A DNA stretch of 64,000 nucleotides from Sycobia sp. Sy_11 (taxonomy: Eukaryota > Arthropoda > Insecta > Hymenoptera > Epichrysomallidae). This document shows, piece by piece, positions 10,380-20,664 of the stretch. A program made the translations under genes and the position numbers. The number at the start of each line of letters is the position of its first letter. Position 1 is the stretch's first letter. The notes under the pieces were generated by a model, which was not told where the DNA came from, did no database searches, and saw nothing but the letters and a program-made list of their open reading frames with translations. The stretch spans positions 62,001 to 126,000 of the forward strand of contig JACCIC010000354.1 in the NCBI GenBank assembly GCA_018907035.1, in the 5' to 3' direction.

Positions 10380-12420
10380 CTTCGATCGACTCCTTGGTTT
10401 GGAGGAGTTCTTTGATTAGATTTTCGAGTGCCTTATAAGTCGCCTTGCTCAATAGAGCTCGCATCTCAATAGAGGTATTTTTTCTCTTTAGAACCTGATC
10501 CTAATTTCGTCATATTTGAGAGAGACCGTTAGGACGTGCTTTGGTGTGCCCGTCTCCTCATTGAGCACCTATCGTTCTTTTTCAAATGGAAGCGAGATAG
10601 ATAAGACCCAAATTCTCCATACCCAGTGAGGAATTGGATTAACCATCGTAACGGCCCAATCCAGTCTGCCCCAATCGTGTCTCTGACACTAGGTAGGTAA
10701 GAATGTGTCAGCCTACCTTTAGTCGAGTTATCCCAGATTTCCTGCCAGTCATCGAGATATCTTCCTGATATCTCTCGCGCGTTATCACGTTGGTGCTCAT
10801 GTAACACTGCATATTTATGGCTTGCGTACAGTTCAAGGCCATTTGTCTTGGAGATAGTTGTGTCTCAATGATCCTGTTTAATTTGTTCAGTATTAGAGCT
10901 TCAAGGGCTTTACCAAGTATTGGCAATAGACAAATGGGAACTCTTTGGGGGAAGACTGAATGTCTCAAGCACGAGTTGTATATGTTGATCAAGTCATGCC
11001 TAATGGTCGGCAGTGCTGTTTGAATGATGGCCAAGTCGAAGCTGTCTACGCCAGGGGACTTACCCAGCTTCATCTTAGCCAAAACCTGATTTAATTCAGC
11101 GAGATTAAATTCAACCTCGATTCCTCTGAGCTGAAAGGTGTTCGAGAAGTTCCTTATATCTTTTTGCTCTTGCGTTTTATCCTGTATATTGTCTGGAGTT
11201 CATAGGGCGTTTAGTACTGCCTTTGCAGTACTCACCCAGTCCATCGTATAGGTGTCTTGATCCAAGCGCACGTTGCAGGCAACTTCCTTGATGGACAGCT
11301 TACCTACCTGCATTCGGTAAGCTATGACTCAAGGGTTCTGATTACCCTTCACTGTGACAAACTCTTGCCACCTGGTCTCTTTAGTATGCCAGAATTGACG
11401 GACATACTCCTTCCCAGCCGCTTTGCATTCTTTCTTGAGGTGTTTCCGCTCTTTCCGAAATACTCGACGCGCTCGATTTGTGTCCCTTTTTATCCTATCT
11501 AGTTCAGGGTTCGGTATGGCAGCATTGCACGCTTTCCTCAAAGTGACTGTTAATGAGCGAACTCTCTCAATTGTCTCTATTTCGGATCATGGCACTTCTT
11601 TACGACTTGGCCCCATTCATCCCCCAGTATAGCGCTGAAGGTATCCTGGGTCGCATTCTGTGTGGAATATCGTTTTATCTTCTGTCTCTGAATTGCAACA
11701 CCTGTACTTGCAGGTGTGCTTGCTCCATTAAGGTTGAACATGATCGTTCTATGATCACTCGAGGTCCATCCTCTCTGACAGGCCATTCTGTGATGAATGT
11801 CTCGAAATTCGTGGAGACGAGAGTAACGTCCATATTTTCTTCTCTAACTTCATTGGAGACGGTAGCGATACTGTCTGGTAGATTGGCGATCCTGAGATTC
11901 CACTACCCTATAAAGTTTTCCAATTCCTTCTCTTTGCGGTCGGTGTGATCAGATCCCCATAGAAGTGTCCTGGCATTGGAATCGATACCAATTAGCATCA
12001 TACTCCCCCGAAGTGTGTGCAGCACTTTAGTAGTTGTATAAGGTGCACCACTATTTCGTGACGGAGTTGAAAGTATCCACTAACCACATACATCGACAAA
12101 GTGCGCATCCTAATCTCCGCCACCGCAAAATGTGAGTTGGTGAGGTTTGTCAGTTTTAGCACTGTTACTTTAGGATTAAGGACTTCTATTGTCGCCCAGG
12201 AGATATCCCCTTCACATATACGATTCTCGTGCGCAGTGCCAACCCCTCTATTCGGCCTCTGCGCTGGTATAGGTCCTGAAGAAGCAGAATGTCTACTCCT
12301 CTTTCCACACTTCGATCTTATTTCAGGAGTGACCCTGCGCGCTCTTCTAGCGTTTAGCTGCGCAAAGCGCAGAAGAGGACCACTTGAAATCTTTTCTGTT
12401 CTACTATCCTTAGGAGTTCA
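10380..12420 (-). pseudogene. R1-clade ORF2 (endonuclease-RT) remnant
   Basis: Endonuclease pieces include a GIDSNARTLLWGSDHTD motif near 11950-12000, the Asp-Asn active-site region of AP endonucleases. An SDHRTIMFNLNG motif near 11740-11780 is the conserved SDH. The frame 11329-11541 is the Arg/Lys-rich linker between endonuclease and RT. The frame 10708-11082 holds part of RT (KLGKSPGVDSFDL and AALILNKLNRIIE-type residues) but the catalytic YADD block has been deleted. The frame 10529-10807 is the C-terminal domain (WDNSTKGRLTHSYLP, LTGYGEFGSYLSRF). Confidence 0.7.
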
Positions 12421-13400
12421 TTAATCTCTCCATGGCTGCTTTATATGCTGGATACTTTGTGTCCATAGAGCTATGATTAAATGCTCTTTTCCGCTTTTTA
12501 CAGTCAACGTACTTAGGCGCTGTCTCTTTATTACTACAGTTTTTACTGCCATGTCCCGATAGACTTCAGTGGAAGCAACATTCTTCTTCTTAACAGTGCT
12601 TAGCTACGTGCCCGTACCTTGGCACTTGTAATATCTAGTGACTTTAATGTACTCTTGCAGACGGCAAGATAGCCAGTCAATGTAGATTCTCTTTCTTTCA
12701 ACAAGTTCGTCCCAGGTGTCCGGGGTGACTTCTACCACCCAGTTCGTTGCAGTGTCACTCCTCTTGCCTGTTTTGAAGCGGGGTTTGAAAAATTCTGAGA
12801 ATTCCACAGTCGACGAGACCAGTCCCTCGTTTTGCTCGTCTATAGTCGAGGTCACCTCATCTGACGACATGTCCTTAGACACATCGCAGACGATGAGCAT
12901 CGGTTTACCCCTTGTTGGGGCTTCTATTACAAAAACCTCCCTAAGGCTTTTTGGGGCTTTCAACATTTCCAACCCCGCTTCGGTTGCCGTTTCCACAAGG
13001 AATCTTTCCTGGTCTCTCTCAGATTCTTTATTTGGACCTTCGCTTGCCTAGTGTTGAATGTTTTTTGTAAGACTTGCTTCGCCTTTTCTGTGGAGGAGAT
13101 TTCCTCCACATCCCTAGGTTTTAATTAGATTACCTTTGGTGGTGGCCTTATTGTGGCTTTGGCAACCTGGGTCTTTGGAGCGACCAGCCTGCTTTCAGCT
13201 TTTTGCCTTTCGGTCAAATTGCTATTGTTGCTGTTGGAGACTACAATTGCATAGATCTGTGGTCTCTTGATCCCTTTTCGTTTTGCAGTCAGCTCATGCA
13301 AGGCCTCCGTGCGAGCACATCTGAAGGCCGTTTCTGAAATGACTACCATTAACTACTTGAGGTTTGTGAGCTCCTCCTTACTCAGTGTAGGATCCTCCGA
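12420..13400 (-). pseudogene. R1-clade ORF1 (gag-like) remnant
   Basis: The frame 12604-12996 encodes 130 codons. They include an RNA-binding-type segment (REVFVIEAPTRGKPMLIV, then FKPRFKTGKRSDTATNWVVE) and end in ITRYYKCQG-like residues, where the first CCHC zinc knuckle begins. Further Cys/His residues (CCFH, SGHGSKNC) are readable in the next frame to about 12540, giving at least two knuckles. The tail ends near MERLMNS at 12420. Frameshifts separate the segments. Such ORF1 proteins package the element RNA; this one cannot be made intact. Confidence 0.65.
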
Positions 13401-13780
13401 TGTTTTGAGGACCACTTTTATTGTTTCATAAAAATCCGCAGCATGTGCTGGAACCTCCAGGCAATCCCTGGTAGGTTTACTGGGCGCCGTTACTTTGGAG
13501 TGTTTTTGCGCAGGAATCTTAATCTGCAACTTTTACTACTCCCTCAGTGTTACTCGGCACAACTTATTGCTGTTGGTTACTTCCTTTTCTTTTTACAGGT
13601 GGGAGCGAATGGGTGCTACCGAGCTCAAATACGTACTGGAAAAGCGCTTCCATATTTTTAAGAATTAAGTATTTTGTAAGACTCTATTTAGTTTTGAAAC
13701 TCTTCACTATATAAATTAAAAACCTACCTTTTCAATTCCCAGATTTTTCTCATAAATTTTGTAAACAGGCAAAAATCTAA

Positions 13781-13797
13781 AAATTGGAGAGGGGTGA
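13781..13797 (+). promoter_or_regulatory. Polypurine tract before 3' LTR
   Basis: AAATTGGAGAGGGGTGA directly precedes the second LTR copy (TGTGGGAACTGCG). Its purine richness and position match the plus-strand priming site of LTR retrotransposons, and support reading 13798 as the start of the 3' LTR. Confidence 0.6.
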
Positions 13798-14028
13798 TGT
13801 GGGAACTGCGGCCCGCACATAACCATGTAGATTACGCCCTCTGTATATATAGTGGCAGAAATTTTGCATGTACTCGGCGAGAGCGCTTGTTGAATCCTTT
13901 GGTCTAGTCGCAAGAAGCAAGGAGCGTACAAGTGCATGTGTACTTATTCAATAAAGCTAATTTATAAAGAATTACCGCCAGCCTACTTTTCTATATCCCC
14001 TTACCCAGTAATATATAATTCTGTTGGG
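13798..14028 (+). repeat. Truncated 3' LTR of the Gypsy-type element
   Basis: It shares about 230 bp with 4994-5230, including the TGTGGGAACTGCG start, the ACTCGGCGAGAG block and the AATAAA-containing block. The match stops at ATATATAATTCT; beyond it lies a PLE-derived fragment (14029-14165), so the last third of the LTR is missing. The two LTRs differ at many positions, implying an old insertion. Confidence 0.7.
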
Positions 14029-14165
14029 TTCTTGAATCAAATTTTGTTATTTGTATTGTTTTCTGATAACTCTGAAATTGTTTTTTTTCTTAAAAATTCA
14101 AATTTCCTTTTTAATGTTTATCTATTGTTATACTTTATTGTAATAAAACTTTTGTTCTAACAAAG
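14029..14165 (-). pseudogene. PLE N-terminal coding fragment
   Basis: This 135-bp stretch matches 25058-25150, including an almost identical ATTCAAATTTCCTTTTTAAT run. That region belongs to the minus-strand N-terminal segment of the PLE at 24439-26878. It is a short truncated piece with no reading frame of its own. Confidence 0.6.
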
Positions 14166-14557
14166 AAAAAATTCGTGTAAATCATTTATTTCTATAGTTT
14201 GATATAAATAATATTCAATCATTAATCAATATGTATTCAAGGATTGAATCTGAATATGTAAATCTCTAATTTCCAAATTAAGTAATTTACTTTAAAAAAA
14301 GGAACTATTTTTCTTTAGATCATAAGAAAAAATATTATTAGAAACCCGAGAAAAATATTTGATTTATTGAACCTAATAAGGAAAGTAAATTTCTCTTTAA
14401 GAATTACAATTTTAAATGTATTTTTATCTATTTCGATCAAATATCTTTAATAATACTATGATATTTACAATCAATTTTTCCAAAAGGAATCATTACATAC
14501 CCCTTAATTTAATTTAAAATACTTTAATTGTGCTTGTATCGAATATTTTCAGATAAT

Positions 14558-14986
14558 ATTAATAAATATTTTTATTAGTCTTGCAGTCCAATTAAATTAA
14601 AAATAATATATAATTATATTAATATATGTTTATATTAATATTAATACATATAAATATATAAGTAATTAACAATTATAATGTCATGTATTATAATTGTTTG
14701 TATTATATATTTAACAAAAGTAAAATTGTTAGGCGAGTTTGTATTCTTACTATGTTTTTTCGCATAGTAAGATTTTGCATGTAATTTATAAAAAATTTAT
14801 ATAAAATATTTTTCTAAATTCAATAATATATTAATACAAAAATACATACAATAACGTCTTAAAACAATGGCTCATTGACACAAATGACTAAGTGCATTTT
14901 ATATGCATCTCTATATATAACAGCATGTATAGTTAATCAAAAATATCTAAAATTCAAGTAAGACCAATAGAAATATTTATTAATTT
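14558..14986. mobile_element. PLE ends in inverted orientation, degenerate
   Basis: The left boundary reads TTAATAAATATTTTTATTAG then TCTTGCAGTCCAATTAAATT. The right boundary reads AAGTAAGACCAATAG then AAATATTTATTAATTT. These are inverted copies of the same PLE terminus seen at 7523 and 8139. The 340 bp between are AT-rich and not recognisable. Confidence 0.55.
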
Positions 14987-15043
14987 TAATATATTAATAT
15001 AAGTCGTAGCAGGAGAGAATGGCAATTCTCTGACTATAACAGG

Positions 15044-15225
15044 GTAGGGCAAAGAGGAATCTAAGAGCGTTTTCTTCAATATCAACTTATGCGATTTTAC
15101 ATTGAAAAGATTTATCAGTTTCTTAATGAAGGTATTTTGCGTCCAGGCCGAAATATAAATAGTGAAGGGCAGGGTAGTTTCCTTTAATATACAACTGTGT
15201 TTTAGTCTACATTGTTTGTCCATGC
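15044..15225. repeat. Diverged direct duplication of about 100 bp
   Basis: The order GGGTAGGGCAAAG ... TTTTCTTCAATATCAACTTA ... TTTTACATTG near 15044-15106 is echoed near 15168-15215 as GGGCAGGGTAG ... TTTCCTTTAATATACAACT ... TCTACATTG. It is probably an old tandem duplication. No coding role is evident. Confidence 0.4.
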
Positions 15226-16036
15226 ACAATTTTCAATATACGGTAAATCAGGTATCAAAGAATTTTTTTGCGCAATTCACAATAGTGATTCCTTTGCTGT
15301 TGTCACCTCTTTTTTTATACCGATCACTTAAACTTGCTTTTACCTAATATCCAGATTTTATAGCTATAAAATCACAATAATTGATGTGAACAGTAATATC
15401 AATAATCATACTTACGATACTCACAAGGACACATCATCTAATCGAAAAAGCTCTTTTCTTCAATAGGTGAAAATTTTACTCAATTAAAAAAATATAACAC
15501 CTGAACGTTTATTTTTATCCTTTATTTTTATCGTTTATTTTAACTGTATAAAATAGCATTGCTACTGATAATTGTACGTATATTAATTCATAATTTAAAA
15601 AATTGAAGTTCTTTTGATACATTAAATGCTTATTTATTTTGGATATATCTTGTATTATACTTTCACTTTTGTAATTACGAAATTTATATTGCATATTAAG
15701 ACAGAGAATATGCATTACCACTTACAAAAGAGATTAGGGATTGCCACTCTTGGCGCACGGTCGCCTGGCGTTCATGCGCTCTCCCGAAGCAGATGCTAAG
15801 TTCGCTTTTGAAGAGTGGCCGAAGTCTCCCAGGGCTTGGACAGAGACAAGATGACAAGGCCACTGTACTTGACTGTTTTACCAGCTCTGACCAGGAACGG
15901 TGAGAGAAAAATGGCACTTGAACTTTTTCTGATCAGTTCTGTGTTAGCAAGTTAAATGCAGTTAAGCTAATAGTAAAGCGACGGTTCAGTCTCTCTCTCT
16001 CTCTCCTCTCCGGCTCCGTGTCTAAGTGGGCTTCAG

Positions 16037-16040
<4 letters not shown>

Positions 16041-16082
<42 letters not shown>
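16041..16082. repeat. (AT)n microsatellite
   Basis: About 40 bp of uninterrupted AT dinucleotides, preceded by a short CT-rich run (CTCTCTCTCTCTC near 15992). Confidence 0.95.
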
Positions 16083-16085
<3 letters not shown>

Positions 16086-16314
16086 AGTTTGTCTTTATAT
16101 AGATGTTAGGGTAGCTTACATGGCTACTATTGGTAAGCGAGTCTAAGGATGTAGAATAGTGAACGCGTCATTACAGATCAGGCTCGATGAAATAAATCCT
16201 TTATGTAAATATTCTATAACTTAAGAACAATAGAATAAAGCGGAAGGAGGAAAATTAATAAGTAAACAGTAAAGGCGGAGCCTTTAGGCTGTGACTATTG
16301 TATTCAGATTGCCA

Positions 16315-16317
<3 letters not shown>

Positions 16318-16350
<33 letters not shown>
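16318..16350. repeat. (AT)n microsatellite
   Basis: A pure AT run directly abuts the outer end of the DUF4817-type transposon beginning at 16351, consistent with insertion into a TA-rich target. Confidence 0.95.
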
Positions 16351-16356
<6 letters not shown>

Positions 16357-16977
16357 TCCCATGTTAAAGTTTCACCCCTGATATCCCTTTAGATATGCAA
16401 TTTACGGTTTAGACAATAGTTGTATCACTCTAAGTGGGCCATGTCAAAATGACATTGAAATGTATTTTCAAGGACAAATCAAGTTCAGTTTAGTTTTTTT
16501 AATGGAAACACGTATTTTTTATGTTATATTCAGATTCTGCGATAAAAAATATGTATCTTTTGTATGAAATATTTTTTCTTAAATGCTTTGCTTTCTCGCT
16601 AGAAGACATTTTTCAGCTTTGACTTTTTCGTAAACATTTGTAATCAGCGATCACCATAACTTAGGTACTCACGCTAACTTTCGAAAAAGTACAAAATGTT
16701 AGAATACGAAACGTGTTAGTCTTCGCGAAGAAATACGGAACGTGCTAGTCTTCACGTATGTTTTAGTTTTTCCAACCGTACTAGTCTTCGTAAGACCCGT
16801 TGAAATGTAAAATCTTATTCTTGATATCGCTTAGAAGTTCTGACAGCTCCTCCATGCTTGTCATCATTAAGTTTTCGTCGACTTTGAACATCTGAATTTT
16901 AGAGAACAAAAATACTTACAAGAAATTATTTTTGGTAAGATTGAGAATTTCGTAAAAGATTCTCCCACGGAAGAAAA

Positions 16978-17870
16978 ATGACTGAGTATACGCCAGTAGA
17001 GATTATCAGTATGATCAAAATTCTTGCACAATGTAATGAAAATTACAGGGCTATGGAGAGTTTTTACACTGAAAGGTATCCAGATGCTCGTCATCCTACT
17101 AGGAGGACTATTGGACTACTTACGGTAAGGGCTCAAAAAGGCGGCGACGGAAAGGCCCAAGACAGCATATTGCGTTTGCGGTTCGTGTTATTATTGCCGA
17201 GGACCCTCATATTTTGACGCGTTAAATTCTACGTACACATGGAGTAGCCAGATCAATAGTTTCCCTTACATTGCGCCATTTTAGATTTCATCCATATTAC
17301 TTGCGCTTGGCACATACCATTGAGCCAGTTGATCCCCCAGGTGACTTGTTTTCTGTCAGTGGGCGAAAATCCAAATACGTAGAGATCCCTTTTTCTTTAA
17401 TCGGACTCAATTTACAGACGAGGCAAAGTTCGACAGCATAAGAGGAATTAATCTTCATAACGCGCATTATTATGCAGAAGAAAATCCACTTTGGCAGAGA
17501 GATCATCTTACACATAGACGATGGTCAATAAATGTTTGAACAGGCATAGTTGGGGGGGACATCATAGGTCCTATATTTATGAGCGTACTTTAAACGTCCA
17601 GATTTATTTGGATATTCTCGAGAATCGGATTCCACTTCTATTAAAAAACATTCCGCTAGAAATAAGGCGACACATGTGGTTTCAGCAGGATGGCACTCCT
17701 GCGCATAGTGGACTACCTATTAGAAAATTTTTAAACGCGACATATCCAGATGGTTGAGATGACTGGATTGACATTGGTAATCCACGTTGTGAATTCCCAG
17801 CTAGATCACCAGATTTAACCCCGCTAAAATTCTTCCTGTGAGGAGTTGTGAAGCAGAGAATTTACGCAGA
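16978..17870 (+). pseudogene. DUF4817/DDE transposase, broken
   Basis: The first frame (16978-17217) begins MTEYTPVEIISMIKI and contains NYRAMESFYTERYPDARHPT, the signature of the DUF4817 helix-turn-helix found at the N-terminus of insect transposases. The frame 17521-17757 carries the catalytic pattern MWFQQDGTPAHSGLPIRKFL. Its Asp corresponds to the second catalytic Asp of the DDE fold. Shortly downstream (about 17790-17845), in another frame, are SPDLTP and FFL residues that include the third acidic position region. The middle part with the first Asp is in other frames near 17400-17520. Multiple stops and frameshifts are present. Confidence 0.75.
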
Positions 17871-18000
17871 GCGCCCGACGATGGTACAAAATCATCCACA
17901 AATATTAATAGATGTCCAAAGAAATTCCTGACAGAGAATATAAATGCATATTCAACAGAATGGGCATTTGATAGATAATTTGAGGCGCTGAAATTGTCTT

Positions 18001-18330
18001 GAGGGGCTGGACGTCGGGATTTTGCCTTAAGTTGCTGAACGTTGGGGTACGTCTTGTCTTGACTACATCTTGACTTGACTCTGACTTGACCTAGAATGGA
18101 TTACAGCTTGATCTAGATCGGACATGATTCAACCTCGATTTGGCCTTGTTGTAGGTACTGGGCTTTGTACTTGATCTATCATTAGACCTCATCTTGGCCT
18201 TGACCAGGCCAGAACCTTGATTTGATTTTGATCTCATTGCTACTTAACCCTAGTTCTACTGTGACCTTGATATGTATTGATCTGATTGAAACTTAAAATT
18301 GACCTGGGCTGATTCAACTAATTGAACTTT
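18001..18330. repeat. Degenerate CTTGAC/TTGACCT-rich tract
   Basis: Over about 330 bp the motif CTTGACTTGA / GACCTTGAT recurs at irregular spacing with many substitutions. It looks like a decayed minisatellite with a unit of roughly 10-16 bp. It lies inside the transposon, between the transposase and the right inverted repeat. Confidence 0.5.
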
Positions 18331-18794
18331 GCCTGTTATGACTAAACAAAGGTCAAAATTGAAAAGTACCTTCTAGCGAGAAGTCAAAGCATTTAAGAAA
18401 AAAATATTTCATACAAAATATACGTATTTCTATCGCAGAATCCGAATATGACATAAAAAGTATGTGTTTCCATTTAAAAAAACTAAACTTAACCTTAATT
18501 TATCTTTGGAAATGTATTGTCTGAACCATTTTTGCTGAATTCTATATGTAACAGAGTACTAAGCTATCTGGCAGGTCTAAAAGACACGAGCACAAAGAGA
18601 TGAAATGGTTTATATATGTCACATTCTTCTGCCAGAACATAACTTCTTTAATAACATTAGTTTATCAATGCAAAGTAGAAATTACGTTTGTCGTTACTCG
18701 AAAGTAGGGGAATAAAAATAGTTTTAATTTTTTTTGTGAGTATTTTGTTGTTGATATTTTGATAGAGCCTGAGCCTAGTTCCATCTTTTCAAAG

Positions 18795-19055
18795 TGGAAT
18801 AGGCAGAAGTGTTGAGTGTTATCTGGTCCTGGGCTTAGAATATATTTTCTATTTATTGTATTTGTTTTTGTTTTATTTATTTATTAACTATTTTTTTAAT
18901 TACTTTTTATCATATTTTTTTATCAAATTAATAATATTTAGATATAGTAGGAATCGATACCTCTCAAGGGACGGAGACATCAATTCCTACCATTAATAAA
19001 TAAATACAATAAGATCAAAGCCCAGGATAACACCTCAGGCTTGCCATAGAAGGCA
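18795..19055. repeat. Imperfect inverted repeat (fold-back)
   Basis: GAGTGTTATC...TCCTGGGCTT near 18815-18838 is matched inverted by AAAGCCCAGGATAACACCTC near 19016-19036. Internally, TAGGAATCGAT near 18948 pairs with ATCAATTCCTA near 18990. It may be a small MITE-like element; termini are not resolved. Confidence 0.45.
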
Positions 19056-19270
19056 ATAAAAATTAATTTAAAGCTTCCCCAAAAAGAGGAGTCACCTCAC
19101 GAACACTGAGGAACTCAAATTGTGTTAGGTAAGAAATATTTTATATTATATTGTTTTTTCCTTTAGCTTATAGAGAGCACCCATTTTTTTAGCAGCTCCC
19201 TCTATAAAGATAATAGCAACACAGTTTGAGTTATCCTCCACTTTCATTGTTGTATATATAGGTATCTTTT

Positions 19271-20048
19271 GTGTATTATGACACGGCCAAAAGATCAACC
19301 TCTCCCTCCTTTAAAGCACCGTCGACTCCAATCGACCAATGGTGTTTATACCTAACAGGAGGTGAAGTTGATGATTACCTCTATCAGCTGTCTCTGCGAA
19401 GCGATGTTACGATATTTGACCGGCTTCGCAGAATAAACCAATGGCTGAAAGGAGAGTATGACCAGGATCATTTTGTAGAAGAAATAGAAGAAGTTTCGGG
19501 TCATGTCTTTCTTAAGCATGAGTCAGCCAGGAAATCCTTCATTGAAAGGATTATTGTCCAGGGTGATCCTTCCTGGCTAGACTCAACAGCTGATGGAGAA
19601 GAGGCATCCGTTGGAGTCACTGGAGCATGAAGAAGAGGTCCAACGGAATCTCGAAGTCTCTAGATTGCGCTTGAGGGTGGGTCTGACCATCCAGCCTGGT
19701 GTGAATGAGCAGACGACTGCAGGAGGCCTACTCCTCCCACAAGAACAGTCGGGACAGACGACTCCACCCCCGTCGTCAAGCGCAATCCCTACTTCCCCAT
19801 CTGACAATCTACCTACATGCACAATGGATATTATGCGGTTTATGGCAGTTCAAGACCAACGAACGAAAAGGTTAGAAGAAGCGCTGGCTGCCATAACCAA
19901 CCAATTATCAGTTATGTCTCAAGTTCGTTCCGCACCGGTCAGCAGTACACGACTGGCCCACAACCCTGCACGGAAGAAGGTGCAGATACAAAACACATTT
20001 GTGTGTCACGCATTCACCGTGCAGGAAGAATCGTCAGTCTCCCAATAA
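19271..20048 (+). pseudogene. Gypsy-type gag remnant
   Basis: The 119-codon frame 19271-19630 (helical, acidic; FDRLRRINQWLKGEYDQDHF) overlaps another frame at 19593-20048. The latter has an acidic/hydrophobic start, a Pro/Ser-rich linker (TTPPPSSSAIPTSPS) and a short coiled-coil-like end (MAVQDQRTKRLEEALAAIT). The arrangement (helical domain, proline linker, coiled coil) and its position upstream of protease suggest gag. No zinc knuckle is legible before the protease. A frameshift near 19600 and stops after 20048 break it. Confidence 0.5.
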
Positions 20049-20664
20049 CCTCCAGCCAGTGGTGTTTCGACACCACACTCAAGTCCTCGAGTCCGTGAAC
20101 GTGGCTGGAAGGGGGGGAACTCCTCAAAGCCAACAGAAACTTCAAGGATGACGCTGTCCGGAGGATTGCCAGTGAGAAGTTAGAATTCATTGGGGGGGAT
20201 CCAAGAGGGATATAGGTTTAGTGGTCCGTAAATGGGATATCCATTATGAAGATTCCCATCAGGACCTAGGATTATTCCTCAAGCGGATAGAGGAGCGCCA
20301 AAGAAGTTCGCAAATATCGGACGAAATATTCAAGGGGAAGGCAGAGTTATGACTCGGCGCATTAAGAAAAAGAGGCATAACTACCTGGACGTCCGTACCG
20401 CTGCAAAAGAATGATACGGAGCTGGTCAAGAATATCGAGGAAACTGGGTTAGAGAAGCCGAAACTCGAACTCAAGGAGCCAAGAAACCTTCGAGTGATTA
20501 TATCGCTCTTCTCCTGTCAATATTTGATCGGCTAAATTCACCTCTCCCCGAGACTGAGCAATTGAATAGACTGCTGCGTAACACACGATCCGAAAGCCAG
20601 CGAAGGATACAAAGGAAAATGCTAATAGATCCCGGTACGAATTGCTGAGTATCGGATCCATGCA

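Larger units (their letters stand above)
10290..13680 (-). mobile_element. R1-clade non-LTR retrotransposon relic
   Basis: A decayed two-ORF LINE on the minus strand lies inside the Gypsy-type element. Order in its own sense: ORF1 (about 13400 to 12420), AP-type endonuclease (about 12420 to 11560), linker, partly deleted RT (about 11082 to 10820) and C-terminal region (10807 to 10380). It is a different, older family from the one at 28753-33488. No poly(A) tail or target-site duplication is clear at 10290, and the 5' boundary near 13680 is approximate. Confidence 0.75.
4994..14028 (+). mobile_element. Composite Gypsy-type LTR retrotransposon with nested insertions
   Basis: Two related LTRs in the same orientation (4994-5334; 13798-14028, truncated) bracket a plus-strand gag remnant (6953-7582, continuing after 8160) and an integrase remnant (8750-9600). 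Protease, RT and RNase H are absent: gag-like sequence passes directly into integrase-like sequence near 8735. Two later insertions are recognisable inside it: a fold-back pair of PLE ends at 7523-8139 and a minus-strand R1-clade LINE relic at 10290-13680. A purine-rich tract immediately precedes the 3' LTR. The leader between LTR and gag is unusually long (about 1.6 kb) and unexplained. Confidence 0.7.
14166..16040. other. AT-rich stretch with small repeats, no gene
   Basis: Contains the fold-back PLE ends at 14558-14986 and a small duplicated block at 15060-15220 (listed separately). A GC-richer island of about 220 bp lies at 15715-15930; its minus-strand 74-codon frame has no recognised family. 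No promoter, tRNA or intact gene is visible. Confidence 0.45.
16351..18550 (+). mobile_element. IS630/Tc1/mariner-type DNA transposon with long inverted repeats
   Basis: Subterminal inverted repeats of about 165-170 bp flank a broken transposase. The left arm (about 16456-16626) and right arm (about 18351-18514) share, inverted, blocks such as TTCTAGCGAGAA-like sequence, AAATGCTTTG, ATTTCATACAAAA and GGAAACAC. The left side extends outward to GGGTATCCCATG at 16351. The right arm matches a little further after a deletion of about 36 bp, then is lost, so the right terminus is truncated. A simple-repeat-like tract (18001-18330) separates the transposase from the right arm. Confidence 0.75.
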
